Assembly: GCF_016801865.2 (NCBI RefSeq)
Contig: NC_068938.1
Location: 133,886,416-133,950,415 of the forward strand
Origin: Culex pipiens pallens
Taxonomy: Eukaryota; Arthropoda; Insecta; Diptera; Culicidae
Direction of reading: 5' to 3'
Length of the DNA stretch: 64,000 bases
Shown: positions 12,616 to 24,628 of the stretch, piece after piece
Layout: every line of letters starts with the position of its first letter
How positions within the stretch are numbered: the first letter of the stretch is position 1
Program-made: the position numbers and the translations under genes
The notes under the pieces: model-generated
Database searches by the model: none
The model's input: the letters and a program-made list of their open reading frames with translations, nothing else
What the model was told of the DNA's origin: nothing

Positions 12616-14460
12616 AACGAGTTGGTCGTCGACTGATAATTTCCAAATCTACTTCTAACGATACTCTGCAATGACGAATGACCAATTCAAAAGTCCCACT
12701 TCATGGACACAAAGATCGGAATGAAGCAGATACAACAAGCACTCACCAATCTACCCCACAATTTCCACTGAAGGGGTGGTCCTTCCGGAAAGACAAAAGA
12801 AGCTTGTTAGTGTTGTAAAGTACCCATGCACAACTCTCGTCGGCCATTGCTAGGAAAGAATCCGTTGCTGTGTTGTCCTCTTTGCATAAAGCTCGACCGC
12901 GGCCGTGGCCAAAAGTTTTTCCATTCGTCATCAGCTAGCTCCACCGAGGCCCGGAACAGGAACCGGAAGGCGCGATAGTGGAAAACAGTAAGCAGCAGCA
13001 GAGAATGAAACTCAAATAAAAGCAGCTTTTTCTTCCTCTCCCTGGTGCAGTCAGGGCGCGACCATCGGAACGCATTAGTCACGATGCAGTTGCTGAAGGG
13101 CGAGAATTTCCTGCTGAGATTAGGAAAGACAAATTCGAAAAGTTCGCAAGAGCTGCCGCGCTGCTGATTTCTTATAGTTTCTTTATTTCTTGAGGTGGAA
13201 AACTGAAAGTCAAAGTTGCCGTTCGAGTTGGGCCAATCTGCAGTGGCCGCTTTGCTTGCAGTTTAAGTTATAAGCGAACTTGAATAACTTTGAGTTTTGA
13301 TAAGGTAGACGATACTGACTTGAAATAGTTTAAACAGACTTGAATTTTACCATTGTTAGGTTGAAAATAGAATGATTAAAATTCTTCTTTACTTAAGAAA
13401 AAACAAGAAAATATTAAGAATATAGTCATTATATCTGATGACCTTAACAATATCCTGAAGAGAACTTCATATTAAGGTAATATTTGCCCAATAGACAACT
13501 GCTCAAGCTCAGCGTAGCTCACATTGAAGATCAAAAAATTATGAAATATGTCGATTTCTCAAACCTTACAAGAATTCAATCAGCTGTCGGTCCCAAAAAA
13601 CTGAAAAAGTTATTTTTTAAAATTACCCGCTTTTCATATATTAGCTAAAAATATAAATACCTACCTCATTGAAGAATACAAATAATCTGATGAGCAGCAT
13701 ATATTTCGACTATTTAATCTTTAAAAAAATCATCTCTATTTTTTCATCAAATTCGAACAATGTGTTTGTTAAAAGGACTTTGTTAAAAAAAAACTAATAA
13801 AATGTTGAGTGTGGTTTGCCAAACACACTAATGTCAAACACCATTGACAGGCACTGTCTGTCAGCGTGCATTGTTTGCCAGCTTCCAAGGTTGTCCTAAT
13901 AATTATCTTCCACGGTTTCTCCGGCAGAATAAAGGGCGGTGATTGTTCCACATTTCCCTCCTTCGCCATAATAACAGATCGCCGACCCTGATACGGCACG
14001 GAAGACATTTTCCTATTTACATCCTTTTTGCGGCGAGGTAGCAACTTCCGTAAGCCCATCGACCTTAACAAGAGGCCCACTCATATCGTTTGCCTTTTAC
14101 CACTTCTCGATTACAAAAGCTTCTCTTCCTGGTCTAGGGTAGGTGGTCCTTAATTGGTATTGGTTTAATTTTTGATTTGAATATACTTTATTCTTCACAG
14201 TTGCTTTCTGTGCTTATTTGCAAACAATAAAGTCCCAACAAAAGACAACATTCCACCGCTGGCATTGTCATCATATGACATTTCATTATTTGCACGGCTC
14301 GTTTCACTTTTTAATCACGTTCTGCAAGATCATCATTTTCCTCAACTGACTTCGACGTTTCGTTTGCAATATATGCCATGACTTTTGTCCTCTTATTTTT
14401 GGCCCAATGTTTTTTGTAAGATTCAACAGTGAAATGTTTTTAAGTATGCGAATCGAAGTA
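12616..14460. other. Unique region, no gene recognised
   Basis: Balanced-composition DNA at 12.65-13.27 kb and 13.78-14.15 kb. Frames on the minus strand (62, 91 and 103 codons) overlap or lack any motif. The island near 13.8-14.1 kb has a clean edge against AT-rich DNA. No exon with a good pair of splice sites was seen. Confidence 0.4.
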
Positions 14461-14471
14461 GAAATTACTCA

Positions 14472-14885
14472 AAAAAAATCAAATTATTCGCTCTACAGCA
14501 TTGCCTTGGCGTTCTCGATTGCGAGATTCCTACTCGAAACTAGGTGTTCGAAGGCTTGATTGTTGAGGCAATTGCAAACCTCTTTTTACACCTTAGCTTC
14601 CATCCACCCCGGGATTCGAACTGACGACCTTTGGATTATTAGTCCAACTGCCTACCAGCGACTCCACCGAGACAGGACCCAGGGAGACGACTCCTACACC
14701 TGGACTGAGCTAACGACCTAACCTTTTGGTTAGTCCGGGGCCAACATTTACTTCCCGTCCGACGGAAGGCGTGATCAGACAAATCTCGTCTCGAAAAATG
14801 CAACCGGGACCGTCTGGGATCGAACCCAGGCCGACTGGGTGAGAGGCAATCACGCTTACCCCTACACCACGGTTCCCGGTTCCCG
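14472..14885 (-). mobile_element. Dimeric tRNA-derived SINE with 11-bp target duplication
   Basis: Perfect direct repeats GAAATTACTCA flank it (14461-14471 and 14886-14896). Read on the minus strand, it starts with a tRNA-like module (GGTGTAGGGGTAAGC A box; GGGTTCGATCCC B box), continues through a linker, then has a second tRNA-like module (GTGGAGTCGCTGG; AGTTCGAATCC), and ends in a T-rich tail. Two tRNA modules in one SINE recall the Culex Twin family, but the spacer here looks longer than Twin's described 39 bp, so identity is uncertain. A second, split copy lies at 42930-43816 on the plus strand. Confidence 0.85.
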
Positions 14886-14896
14886 GAAATTACTCA

Positions 14897-15147
14897 GTAT
14901 GGCATAAAAAATGAAGCACAAAAAATTGCGTTTTTTTAAAGAAAAAACAGGTTTTCCATATAAAGTACCATGCGTTGAGGCCTTGGTCGAGGCGCATGAT
15001 GATTAGGGTAACAATAAGAAAAAATGATAGCAGGGCCCTGAGTCGATTCTTCTTCTTGTTTCTTGTTCTTCTTGTCGCCCTAACGATAACTCACGTAAAT
15101 TTTGAATGGTGTGAATAAGCCTTATTGTATGGGATTTTTCTTTTATT
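14897..15147. other. Unique spacer, nothing recognised
   Basis: Contains a TTCTTCTTG-type simple stretch near 15045-15075. No gene or element boundary could be assigned. Confidence 0.4.
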
Positions 15148-15636
15148 AAGTAAGGCCGTTGCAAATATTTTATGAAGTTTATGTCCCTCGACTCTGACCA
15201 AAGCCGAAGGGGGGGGGGGGGGGGGGGCAAAAAAAAAAAGATGTATACAAATTTAAATAACGAGCCATGGTTCCAACATTTTAATGAAAAAAGTGCAATG
15301 CATTACACACCTGTCCAGTTGTTCTGCCATCATTAGTTTCCAAAATATCTATCTATTGACGAAAATTTTATTTTTTGCGAAAAATAAAATTTTGGCGGTG
15401 CTGTGCATTGGAATTTCATAAAAATTCAAAACATTTTTAAACAAGCCCAAAAATGCCAAATATGATTATCAATGCAGAAAAATGCATTTTAGATTGTTTT
15501 CAGTTGAATGGACTTCTATTTTCATGGAAATTTTGAAGTTTTTTGGAAAAATTTTTTTTGCTCCCTGATTTTTCAGACCAATTTTGAAGGGAGAGGGGCA
15601 CATAAACTTTGAAAAATATTTGCAACGGCCTAACGC
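15148..15636. mobile_element. MITE with AGGCCGTTGCAAATATTT termini
   Basis: The left end (AGGCCGTTGCAAATATTT, then TTTATGTCCC) and right end (ATAAACTTTGAAAAATATTT, then GCAACGGCCT) form a roughly 33-bp terminal inverted repeat around 490 bp. The left subterminal region holds a 19-G homopolymer at 15209-15227 followed by an A-run. Ends of the same family recur at 33290-33325, 35900-35935 and, diverged, at 56600-56830. Confidence 0.7.
15209..15239 (+). repeat. Poly-G then poly-A homopolymer tract
   Basis: Nineteen consecutive G residues are followed by one C and eleven A residues. The G-run is a strong candidate for slippage. Other members of this MITE family have C/G-rich runs at the same relative place. 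Confidence 0.9.
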
Positions 15637-16289
15637 AACAAAATTTTTAGACTCCCTCTTCTTTCGTTACACAATTTGCATACAAATTTTAATTTTTTTG
15701 TATAAGCGTAATATAGCTTTGGACTCTCCCTCTTCCTCCCAACTGCGATACGTAATAAAAGAACGCTTCCTATTTCAATTTTTTTATTTTTCAACTGACA
15801 ATGTCTCGGCAACTATTAGCTCAATTTTAGTTTTTTTCACTAAACATATTTACATGGCAGGGCCTACTTTTCTAAAAGTCTATAGGCAAAAAATTGGGAC
15901 ATTTTAAAATGTTAGGCTTGATTCAAAAATTGAAAACTATTTCCTGAAAACATGGATTTTTATCATATAAAGTATGTATACATTTGACTTCGTGTTATCT
16001 CAATATTGCTCCATCTATCGATGGTTTATTCAGTCTCTTCTAACTGCATACTCCGGTGCTCTCCTTGTATCGATATTCTTCCTAGCTCGATGAATCCCTC
16101 CCACGATGTTACCTTAGATTTCATTTGTTCCAAATATTTTCGAGGCTTGCATAAACATTTTCCTTTGAGAACCGGAGCTTTGCAGAAAATTTGACATTCA
16201 TTTGTATAAGTTTGCAATCTGGATTTTTTTTCGAACGAGTCCCTTTTCCAATTTTGTAAATCCGTTTTGATTGTAAAAAATATCCCACT
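15637..16289. mobile_element. Degenerate repeat fragments
   Basis: The stretch 15790-15950 retains motifs of the 8.76-10.70-kb foldback (TCTCGGCAACTATTAGCTCAA and AAAATGTTAGGCTTGATT), so it is an old fragment of that family. The remainder, about 15960-16289, has no recognisable content. Confidence 0.45.
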
Positions 16290-16377
16290 TTAACACATAA
16301 ACTCCCAAGCTTGAGAAAAAGGTGGAATTTGTATGAAAATTCCCCCTTTTTCTCGAGCTTGGGAGTTTAGGTGTTAA
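16290..16377. repeat. Tight 41-bp-arm hairpin
   Basis: Arms about 16290-16330 and 16336-16377 are near-perfect inverted repeats (TTAACACATAAACTCCCAAG against CTTGGGAGTTTAGGTGTTAA) separated by about five bases. A transcript in either direction would form a long, nearly unbroken stem. It may be a minimal MITE or a small-RNA precursor; no microRNA is recognised. Confidence 0.75.
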
Positions 16378-16639
16378 AGACATCAATTTTTTATACGAAC
16401 TTCGTTTGGCCTTTGACCCTCAATATCAGCCTAAATATGGTTGTGTTAAAATCTGTAATATCTTTTGATAGTCAAAACGGATTTACAAAGATTAAAAATG
16501 GTTTTAAAGGTAAGAGTTTTTATTGAATTATCGAATTTTGGGGATTTGTGAAGGCCAAAGGTGAAGTGTTGTGAGCTGAGCAATCGGTCATTCCTTTTTT
16601 TTTTATTTATTTTTTTAATCCGGCTGAAACTTTTTTGGT
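16378..16639. other. Unique spacer
   Basis: AT-rich with a T-run near 16590-16615. No gene recognised. Confidence 0.4.
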
Positions 16640-17540
16640 GCCTGAAACTTTTTTGTATGCACAAAGAAGCAATTTTGCATCATTACTTTGTCCATATAAT
16701 TTTCCATACAAATTTGGCAGCTGTCCATACAAAAATGTTACGTGAAAATTAAAAAATCTGTATCTTTTGATGGAATTTTTTGATCGATTTGGTGTCTTCG
16801 GCAAAATTGTAGGTATGGATATGGACTACACTGAAAAAAAAAGGTTACACGGTAAATTTTTTTTTTTGGTGATTTTTAATTTCACTTTTTGTCACAAAAA
16901 CTTGATTTGCAAAAAATACTATTTATATTTTTTTATTTTCTGATATGTTTTAGAGGACATTACATGCCATCTTTTCAGAAATTTATAGAATGGTCAAAAA
17001 ATCTTTGATCGAGTAATTATTTCTTGAATCAATACAATTTTTTTCAAAAAAATCGAAATATTGGTCGCAATTTTTTTTCAATTTCATTTTTCGATGTAAA
17101 TCGAATTTGCAATCAAAAAGTTCTTAAGTTAAATTTTGATAAAGTGCACTGTTTTCAAGTTACATATATCCATTTTTAGGTAACTTTTTTCAAAAAAGTC
17201 GCAGTTATTCATTTTTTAAATTAATGCCCATGTTTGCTCACTTTTGAAAAAATATTTTTGAAAAGCGTAATATTGAATGTTTGGTTCTTTTGAAATGTTA
17301 GTCCTGATTTAATTTTTTTGAAAATATTTTGTTTGAAATGATTGGAAAATTTCACGAATGTTTCATATTTTAACATTGTTAATTGGACCATTAGTTGCTG
17401 AGATATTCGAGTGAGAGATAAAACATCAATTTTCCAGTTTTTAAACCTTTGCATCAACAATGTTCAAAAAAGCAAAATGTAGAGAATTTTCTCAGCTTTT
17501 CAAAAATATTTTTTTTCAAAAGTGGGCAAAAACAAAATCA
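16640..17540 (+). mobile_element. Degenerate copy of the 8.8-kb foldback family
   Basis: Successive blocks match the left arm of 8764-10698 in order: CCATACAAAAATG, TTGGTGTCTTCGGCAAA, TGATATGTTTTAG, GCGTAATATTGAATGTTTGG, TTTCACGAATGTTTCAT and TTAGTTGCTGAGATAT. The blocks are separated by substitutions and indels, so this is a much older copy than the 8.8-kb one. Non-coding. Confidence 0.65.
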
Positions 17541-19754
17541 CTTTGACTCAACATCACTCCCCAGTCCCAATGTCACCCCCAGTGATGGTATTGAAAATTT
17601 GATTTCACTTGCCCTTTTAAAAAGTTTTATTAGTATTTTTTATAGTTTTTACTTTGAGAAATTTGATTGTTCGTACATTTCGTTTAAAAAATTGTTCTTT
17701 TTTACGTTTTCTTAACAACATTTTTTTATGTTTCGCTTTTTGTTTGAAAAAAAGTTAATAAAAATGTGCATTTTTAGAGTGTAACACTTTTTGCTGTTTG
17801 TACTCATCAACCAACAACTTTTATTCAGGATACAAAAATAGAAGAATATTTCTTTTCAAAACAAATGTTGTATTTATTGTATGTAAAAAAGCAATAAGAA
17901 TGTAAAATGGCATTGGCAAGCCCACACATTTTTTTTTCAAATAAAAATACAAGTTAAAACCATTACCGGTTTCGAGGTGAAATGCCCTGTAAAATAATGT
18001 CCTTAGTGCTCAAATATTTTGTTTACCCGCGAGTCTGTCCCAGCTGTGATAACGGAGCTCAGTCCAAATTCCCCCAACGATTTTTCTCCCATTTGTGGTA
18101 ACAACCATACAACCATCGATATGATGGTCCTGTCCCCACCCCCACCTTCATTAAAAAACACCAGCAACACGAAGATAAGCTTCGAAGACAGGAGGGAATC
18201 CCACCCAAGGATTAAGTCATATCTTACAGGATCGCGGCGGGATGTTTGCACTTTGGACCCTCCGCCCGCGGTGGCAGTGTTGCCAGCAGCAAAAGTGAAC
18301 AAAACCGAAGAAAAGCTGCTGTCAAGTGCAGAGGCCGCCCCACTGCCCACAATCGACATTGAACCACCAAAATGGCTAAATTAGTATGCCCATTTCGCGA
18401 ATAATCCACAATCAATATGAGTGGGGGGTGTGTTTGTGTGTGTTGGTGCCAAGTGCGGGTGGTCATTAATTATGGCTTTATTCTAATGTAAACGACGACG
18501 GTGGCTGATTAATGAGCTGGTGTTTGTTTTGAGTGTCCAACACAAGCTTGGGGCCAGATTTGGTAAGGCGAAAATAATGTCCAGTACAAACACGATGCTG
18601 TTGGGACCCCCCGGGTGGGGTTGTTTGCTCAGAATTAGCAAAGTGTGTGTGCGGAAGTGATAATTGCAGAACATTCAATTGCAGTTAATAATTATACGAT
18701 TAATTAGATTTTAATAAAGATAAATCTTCAAGTGTTTCGACGCCAGGCTGACAGCGAAATTGTCAGAAGTTCAACTTGAACTAAAAACTATAAATTAGTT
18801 CAACCCTGATTAATAATTAGGAAATATTTTGTAAAAAAAAAGACTTAATGTTTGCTTTTTATCCTAGATTTGACTACTTGATGAATTTGTTTCATTAGTG
18901 CCAAAATAAGTAAGCTAAAATCAACACAGCGCTATGCTATTTCCAACCCCCGATTCCGTAAACCAATTCATTAAGTTTAATTTCTCGAAACAACCTGTGT
19001 GTAATTCAATTACAATTCGCGGCTTTCGAAAGTTCGCAACTAGGAACTGCTGGCAACGGCTTAGAAAAGATTACAATTAAAGAACGACGACGACTTTGGG
19101 GCCAACCGCTTAACGTTGCCGGGGCGAGATTGAATTAGCGACTTTCAATTAAGTTGGCGTTAATTATTACTTAAAAGCTTTCCCCCCTTTCCCATTTCCC
19201 ACTAACTAACAATCCAACCTAGTTTCGCCCTGCCGCGAAAGGAGTCGAGCCGTGAGTTGTTTGATGATAATCACGGTGCTGGTGCTGCCATGACAAGGTT
19301 AGTGGCCTAAGGCAGAACTAGTTGCCGTACACATAACCTCAAACCCGGCTTTTCCCAGGCCAACGTGGGAAATTTCCTCTGGAGCAATTCGAGAAATTAC
19401 CGGTTGCCACAGCTACTAAACCGAGCACCTACTAGGGGAGTGAAGGCAGTGTTGCCAGCAATTTGAGATACGGCCGCCGCGTTACCTTTCAGGTTCCTCT
19501 GCGGATGTTTAATTTTTGGTGAATGTGTGTGAGTGTTTGCGAAATTGTTAATTACCAGAGCGCGCTTCCTTTCATTTGCATTCGAAATTTTGCTGTTTGC
19601 AGTTTGGGTTTTAATGAGAAACGTGGGTAGGTGAACTCTGCTGGCCGAAAATGCACCTCGGAGAAGTTCATTAACATGCCTCTGAGAGGTTTAATCGTAG
19701 CAGTTGAATTTGAGAGCATGAAGGAAAATTCAACAATGGCTTTTAAATCTATAT
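17541..19754. other. Unique region with GC-richer island
   Basis: Starts with a 50-bp block (17541-17590) that recurs at 50914-50963. From 18000 to 19700 base composition rises and low-complexity repeats vanish. Long frames exist on both strands at 18003-18384 but overlap completely and show no domain, so neither is called. Two CAGTGTTGCCA motifs occur (18275-18285 and 19447-19457), each next to GC-rich sequence. A host regulatory or untranslated region is plausible but not demonstrated. Confidence 0.4.
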
Positions 19755-19984
19755 AGGGGAAATATACCCATTTTAATCACTCTAAGCCGTTCGACCAATT
19801 CTCATCACTTTTGCCGTTTACCGCTGTTAAATCAACATTTTCAGATGTATCAACAATGGCTACTTTTATTTGAGCTATTTATTACTTTGGAACAGTAAAA
19901 AAAACTTTTTGAAAGCTGTAATTCATGGTCAAAGTGCTGTAAGGCCGATAATAGAAATAGGCTGAGAAAGGGTATAGTTCCCCT
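19755..19984. mobile_element. 230-bp MITE with AGGGGAA termini
   Basis: The left end AGGGGAAATATACCC and right end GGGTATAGTTCCCCT are inverted repeats of about 15 bp with one or two mismatches. The interior is non-coding. The target duplication is unclear. Confidence 0.7.
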
Positions 19985-20916
19985 AATTGCATATAATACT
20001 GAAATTTATTTTAATGTAACTAATTACTCTAGTTCAGGGGTACCAAATTGGATTATTTTACAATTATATCGAGCCGAGTAGATTTAGCACGCATTTTTAG
20101 ATCAAATACATAAGTCAGATTTCTTTTGTAATTTAAACCCTGGGTGCTGAAAAGACAGAATGCGTAAAGTGATTTTTGAATGCTTCCCACTGCTCCCCAC
20201 AAATACAACTACACTACAGCTGTAAACATAAACAATGTGGAAGGTTTTGTTCAAGCTCAAGCGTGACATATTTTTTGCTGCTAAAGTGATTTGTTTTCAA
20301 ACATTTTGGTTCTGTTGATGTTCGACTTTTTGTTAAAAAATTAAGTGTTTGTTCTACTAAACGATGGGCGGCCAAAACAGGCCATTTTTGTTTTCCAGCG
20401 GACGAAAAATTGCGTCATAAGCGGGTGGAATTTAGTGAATCATAAGAGCAACCCAATGGATGTCTCGAGATTATGAATCTTTGAAGCGCAATGATAATAT
20501 CGTAGTAAGATTATTCAATATTATGACGCAGGTGCCATTCATAGTTATTGATAATTCGTCGTTAACATTTCAAAAGGCGTCATAAACATAGGCTTTGCGT
20601 GAGATAAAGTGCTTATTGAAATATTAGCGACAAATTATGCCAATCTCAATTTAAACCCTCTTCTTAAGATTAAATGACTTCGAATACTTTAAAAGTTTGA
20701 CGCCGTCGACTCTTTTTTATTCTTGACAAAAAAATATTGATCGATTACAATACTTGCTACTTCTTGGGAGCATTTTGCGAACAGTGAATTGGTTCCGCTT
20801 TGAGAGTTCTAAATTGAGGCCGCTTTGCGAACCACTATTCAGCACCCAGTTTAAACCAGTTGAAAAATTACAGGCTAATTCATTTTCATCGAATCGAATT
20901 CTTTGTGAGGCTGTTT
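19985..20916. other. Unique AT-rich region
   Basis: No reading frame, RNA gene or repeat boundary of note. A few short ATTATGACGC/CATAATATTG segments repeat with variation around 20470-20580. Confidence 0.4.
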
Positions 20917-20924
20917 CTCAGAAA

Positions 20925-21905
20925 TAGAGCGTCCAATTTCCGGGGTTTCAAAATTCCCGGGAAACGGGAAATTTTCAACAAATTTCCCGGGAAATCCTGG
21001 GAATTCCCGGAAAATTTCAAATTTATCGAAAATTGTTCTGATCCTAATTTTGGTTAATATTTTACAATAAAATAGTATAAAATAGCAACTATAATGGTCA
21101 AAATACGTGTTAGGTTCAATTAATGTCTTGGCTGCTTGTAAAAAACGTACAACTTCAAGAAAATATATTAATTTTCTAAATATATAAGCTGTCTTTCAAT
21201 ACGTTCAAAATATCAAAAAATATCAAAAAAATAAAAAAAATGATAATTTAGTTGAAATGAAAAAAAAAATCATTCAGCAAATATGTTTTTCATGGCAAAA
21301 CATTTAAAGGAAATAAAATAATAAAGAAAATATGTTTTCCATGGCAAATATTTTATCCAGAACAAATCTTACTGGTTCAATCTCATGAATAAATAGATAA
21401 GCAAATTTGACCTTAAAATCTGATATTCACTTGAAATAGCATTTTTATATAAAACAAAACGTAAACAAATCAATTTTGATCTTGGCGGGAAGAGTAACCT
21501 TATTATCAAATGATTTTACAAGAATTTCCGTTTAAAAATCTTACCAAAATTTTAATAGTTTGTTTTCATTTCATAATATCGTAATTTTTGCCAACAAATA
21601 AACAAGATCTATTCCTAGTTGTGAATGCTTCAGAAATTAATATCATCTGAAATAAATCTTGACATGAAATTTTTAGACGAAATGATAAGTTCAATAAGAA
21701 CAGTTAATTAAATTTAATAACATAAAATTTAGTTCTGTCATTATTTTTTTGTAAGTTTAAAAAAATGTATCAAATAGTTAAGAAAATGTATACTCCTGCT
21801 TGAATTTCGATAATTCCGGGGAAATTTAGAAATCTCCCGGGAAACGGGAAATATTTGTTTTCGGGAAATCCCGGGAATTCCCGGGACGGGAAATTGGACG
21901 CTCTA
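20925..21905 (+). mobile_element. Non-autonomous hAT element, intact ends (981 bp)
   Basis: An 8-bp direct repeat CTCAGAAA flanks it exactly (20917-20924 and 21906-21913), the hallmark of hAT insertion. The termini TAGAGCGTCCAATTTCC and the reverse complement are followed by subterminal CCCGGGAAA/TTTCCCGGG palindromes. The interior is AT-rich without a transposase. Copy 2 at 8660-11935 is the same family with a foldback inserted into it. Confidence 0.85.
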
Positions 21906-21913
21906 CTCAGAAA

Positions 21914-22854
21914 CCGATTGCCCGATTTTCCAAGTTGAGGAGCAAAAATTATAGGAAATATTCAGAAGCGCTCTAACATTCATTAGTTTTTCACAATCAA
22001 TTCTGGCAAATTGATATGTAATTGTAAGATTTTTTACGCAATTTCATAGTTTAAAAAAAAGTGTAATAAAACATGTATAATTTGCTTAATGCATTAAGCG
22101 AATCCTCAGACTTTACCAACTGTCATTCAAATAAACAACAAACTGTTTGGGTTCAACAAGAGAAAACAATCCAAAAATCTGCAAGCTCATCGTTTCCTTT
22201 TCCAGTTTCCTCAGCATTCATTGAAATTGACGTTTTCCATTGATTGCAGCTCCAACTGGGAAAACAAACACACTCATGCTGCAACTCTTCCTTACCAAAC
22301 TAACCACCACCACCGACTAACGACAAGAACCGATGATGATGAAGTGCTCAATCATTCTCTGTAGGTTCGTGTGGTTTTTTTTTATCGCAGTCAAACTTTA
22401 TTTTCCGCCGTTTTTGGTTGATTGAAGGTCCTCCTGGTGATCGTCGAACGGAACTTCGGAAGAGACGCAGCAACCCCCCAAAAACCGTTGCACTATTTAT
22501 TCACTTCATTAGATTTCGCCCCCGAATGGGATTTATTTTCCTTTTCAATTCTCCGAGCATCTTTTCGCTTTTCATGGTGGTGGTTGTGAGTGTGTGGTCC
22601 TGTCGGTGGGTGTTGGGAGATTTTCATAAAGTTTGGTTGACTTTTTTTTTGCACGCAGAGCACTGTGAGAAAAAATTAAGGAATTATAGGAGATGTTACA
22701 GTTTTTTTTTACTTATTTTTATAACAGTAAATTTTCTCAAAAAGATTATTTATTTACTTTGATTTCTATATTTATTTTTTAAAGTAGAAAAGAATTTACG
22801 TAATAATTTAATTATCAGGTTAATTTCTATTTCTAAATGTGTCCTGAAATTTGC
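21914..22854. other. Unique region, no gene recognised
   Basis: More complex sequence at 22.19-22.66 kb, including CACCACCAC and GATGATGATGA stretches. A plus-strand frame of 114 codons starting at 22418 becomes hydrophobic and low-complexity and is unlikely to be coding. No splice pairs were assigned. Confidence 0.4.
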
Positions 22855-22960
22855 CCACTTTCCCACTTTTAATTTATTCTAGATTCACCTTAATTTATAC
22901 TAATCGACTCAGAATCAAATTCTGAGTAAGTGTCTGTGCGTGTGTGGGGATGATGAAAAA
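22855..22960 (-). mobile_element. Fragment of the 55.6-56.5-kb element
   Basis: Matches the reverse complement of about 56400-56470: AATCGACTCAGAATCAAATT, then CTGAG, then GTGTCTGTG followed by a GTGTGTGG run. Both copies carry the same short palindrome TCAGAATCAAATTCTGA. Confidence 0.7.
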
Positions 22961-23474
22961 TATGTAATTAATTTTCTAGGCTTTGGATACAAATCATTCT
23001 CAAAACCGGAAAGAGTTAGGGATCGTTCTCGCCAACTCACACAGCAGTTGCCCCGACCCATCTTCGATTTGCTAGAAACTTTGTCCTAAGGGGAAACTTT
23101 TGTCTCTGATCACGAATCCAAGGTCCGTTTTTTTATATCTCGTGACGGATGGGTGGTACGACCCCTTCAAGTTTTGAACATGCGAAAAAGAAATGTTTTT
23201 CAATAATTTCCAGCCTGAAAAAGTGATGAGATGGACCGATTTTTGAATTTTGGAAATTTTGGAACATGTCATTTCAAGGGAAATTTAATGTACTTTTCGA
23301 ATTTGCAATAACCTAAATGGTCCGTTTTTTGCATTCAGATCAAAATTTTTCACTTTAAAATTTCGTGTTTTATAACTTTGCAGGGTAATTTTTTGAGTGT
23401 AATAATGTTTCACAAAGTTGTAGGGCAGACAATTACACAAATTTTGATATATAAACATTAAACATTAAACATTA

Positions 23475-24051
23475 GGGTGCTCCTATCCGAAATAGGGTGG
23501 TCCAAAAAATGGCATTTTTCGTCGATTTTCGCAAAAGGCAAATTGCGTCGTTCAATTACAAAAAATTTGGTACCCAAACATGTATAGGTCATCGCTAAAA
23601 AATTCATTTTATCGCAGTTTTAGTGAAAAAAAAATATTTTTACCCATTTTCGTAATTTTCCCGTTTTTGCGCGCGGCGCGTAGAAAAATCCAGTTTTTAT
23701 GTTCAAAAAATCATATCTTCAAATCGTGTTAATGGATATTCGTAATTTTTGGATGTGCTATGTAAAAAAATATAAGGAATCAGGGAAAAATATTTTCAAA
23801 TATGAGCTCTTTGGTCCCGAGACCTTCAAATCAGCAAATGAAATTTTCATAGGACCGTTTCAAATATTCAGCTAGCTTTTTCAAACCTCCACATATTTTT
23901 CCTTAAAAGCTCAGCTAATAATCTTTCTTTTAAAACGCTTTAAAATTGGTTTAGTCGTTTCGGAGATATGATTTTTTGAAAAATGTGCTTTTTGCGAAAA
24001 TCGACGAAAAATGCCATTTTTTGGACCACCCTATTTCGGATAGGAGCACCC
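23475..24051. mobile_element. 577-bp TIR element with GGGTGCTCC termini
   Basis: Inverted repeats of about 60 bp begin with GGGTGCTCCTATCCGAAATA on the left and end with the exact complement on the right. TA flanks both ends (23473-23474 and 24052-24053). The inner ends of the repeats contain GCATTTTTCGTCGATTTTCG. There is no transposase frame. It occupies the loop of the surrounding foldback; whether it inserted there or is the original loop of the family is open, because 39.8 kb retains similar sequence beside the family's right half. Confidence 0.8.
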
Positions 24052-24396
24052 TAATCGCCAAACAAAAAATACGGGTCTAATTATTTGGGTCAAAGAACCC
24101 CCACTCCAAATTGTAGCCAAATCGGAGCACTTTTGATTTGGAGACTTCCTGTTTGACGTGAAATGGCTGTATATATCAAAATTTATGTAATTGTCTGCTC
24201 TAAAACTTTGTGAAACATTGTTACACTCTAAAAAATTGCCCTGCAAAGTTATAAAAAACACGAAAGTTTAAAATGAAAAATTTTGTTCTGAATGAAAATA
24301 TTTCCCATTTGGGTTATTGCAGAACATTACATGTTCCAATTTTTTTACATATGAGTAACGAAAAATGGCAGAGTTTAAAAAAAAAAGTTTTTAACG

Positions 24397-24628
24397 GTGC
24401 ACATCAACCAGAGCTTTTGCACCCAGATTTTTGTAACAGACATTTTAGTATCTTCAAAACTACGGGTACTATCGAAATATTTTTTTATTCATCCCCTAAT
24501 GTACGGTCCACAAAGTAATTTACAACAAAGTTTGATTAATTTTACATTCCCAATATTGCAGGATTGGGTCCGTAAGTTTGACTATTTTGGTATAAGAAGA
24601 CAACAACTTCCTTCGTTGCTGTGCACCC
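24397..24628. mobile_element. 232-bp insertion with TTAACG duplication
   Basis: Direct repeats TTAACG (24391-24396 and 24629-24634) flank a segment that begins GTGCACATCAAC and ends GTTGCTGTGCACCC, an imperfect terminal inverted repeat. Homologous arms at 12.3 and 48.1 kb run straight through this position, which shows the segment is an insertion. Confidence 0.65.

Noticed and set aside
18003..18384. Overlapping frames of 121 and 118 codons on opposite strands
   Set aside because: Both strands are open over the same GC-rich stretch, neither has a domain, and no splice or start context favours one.
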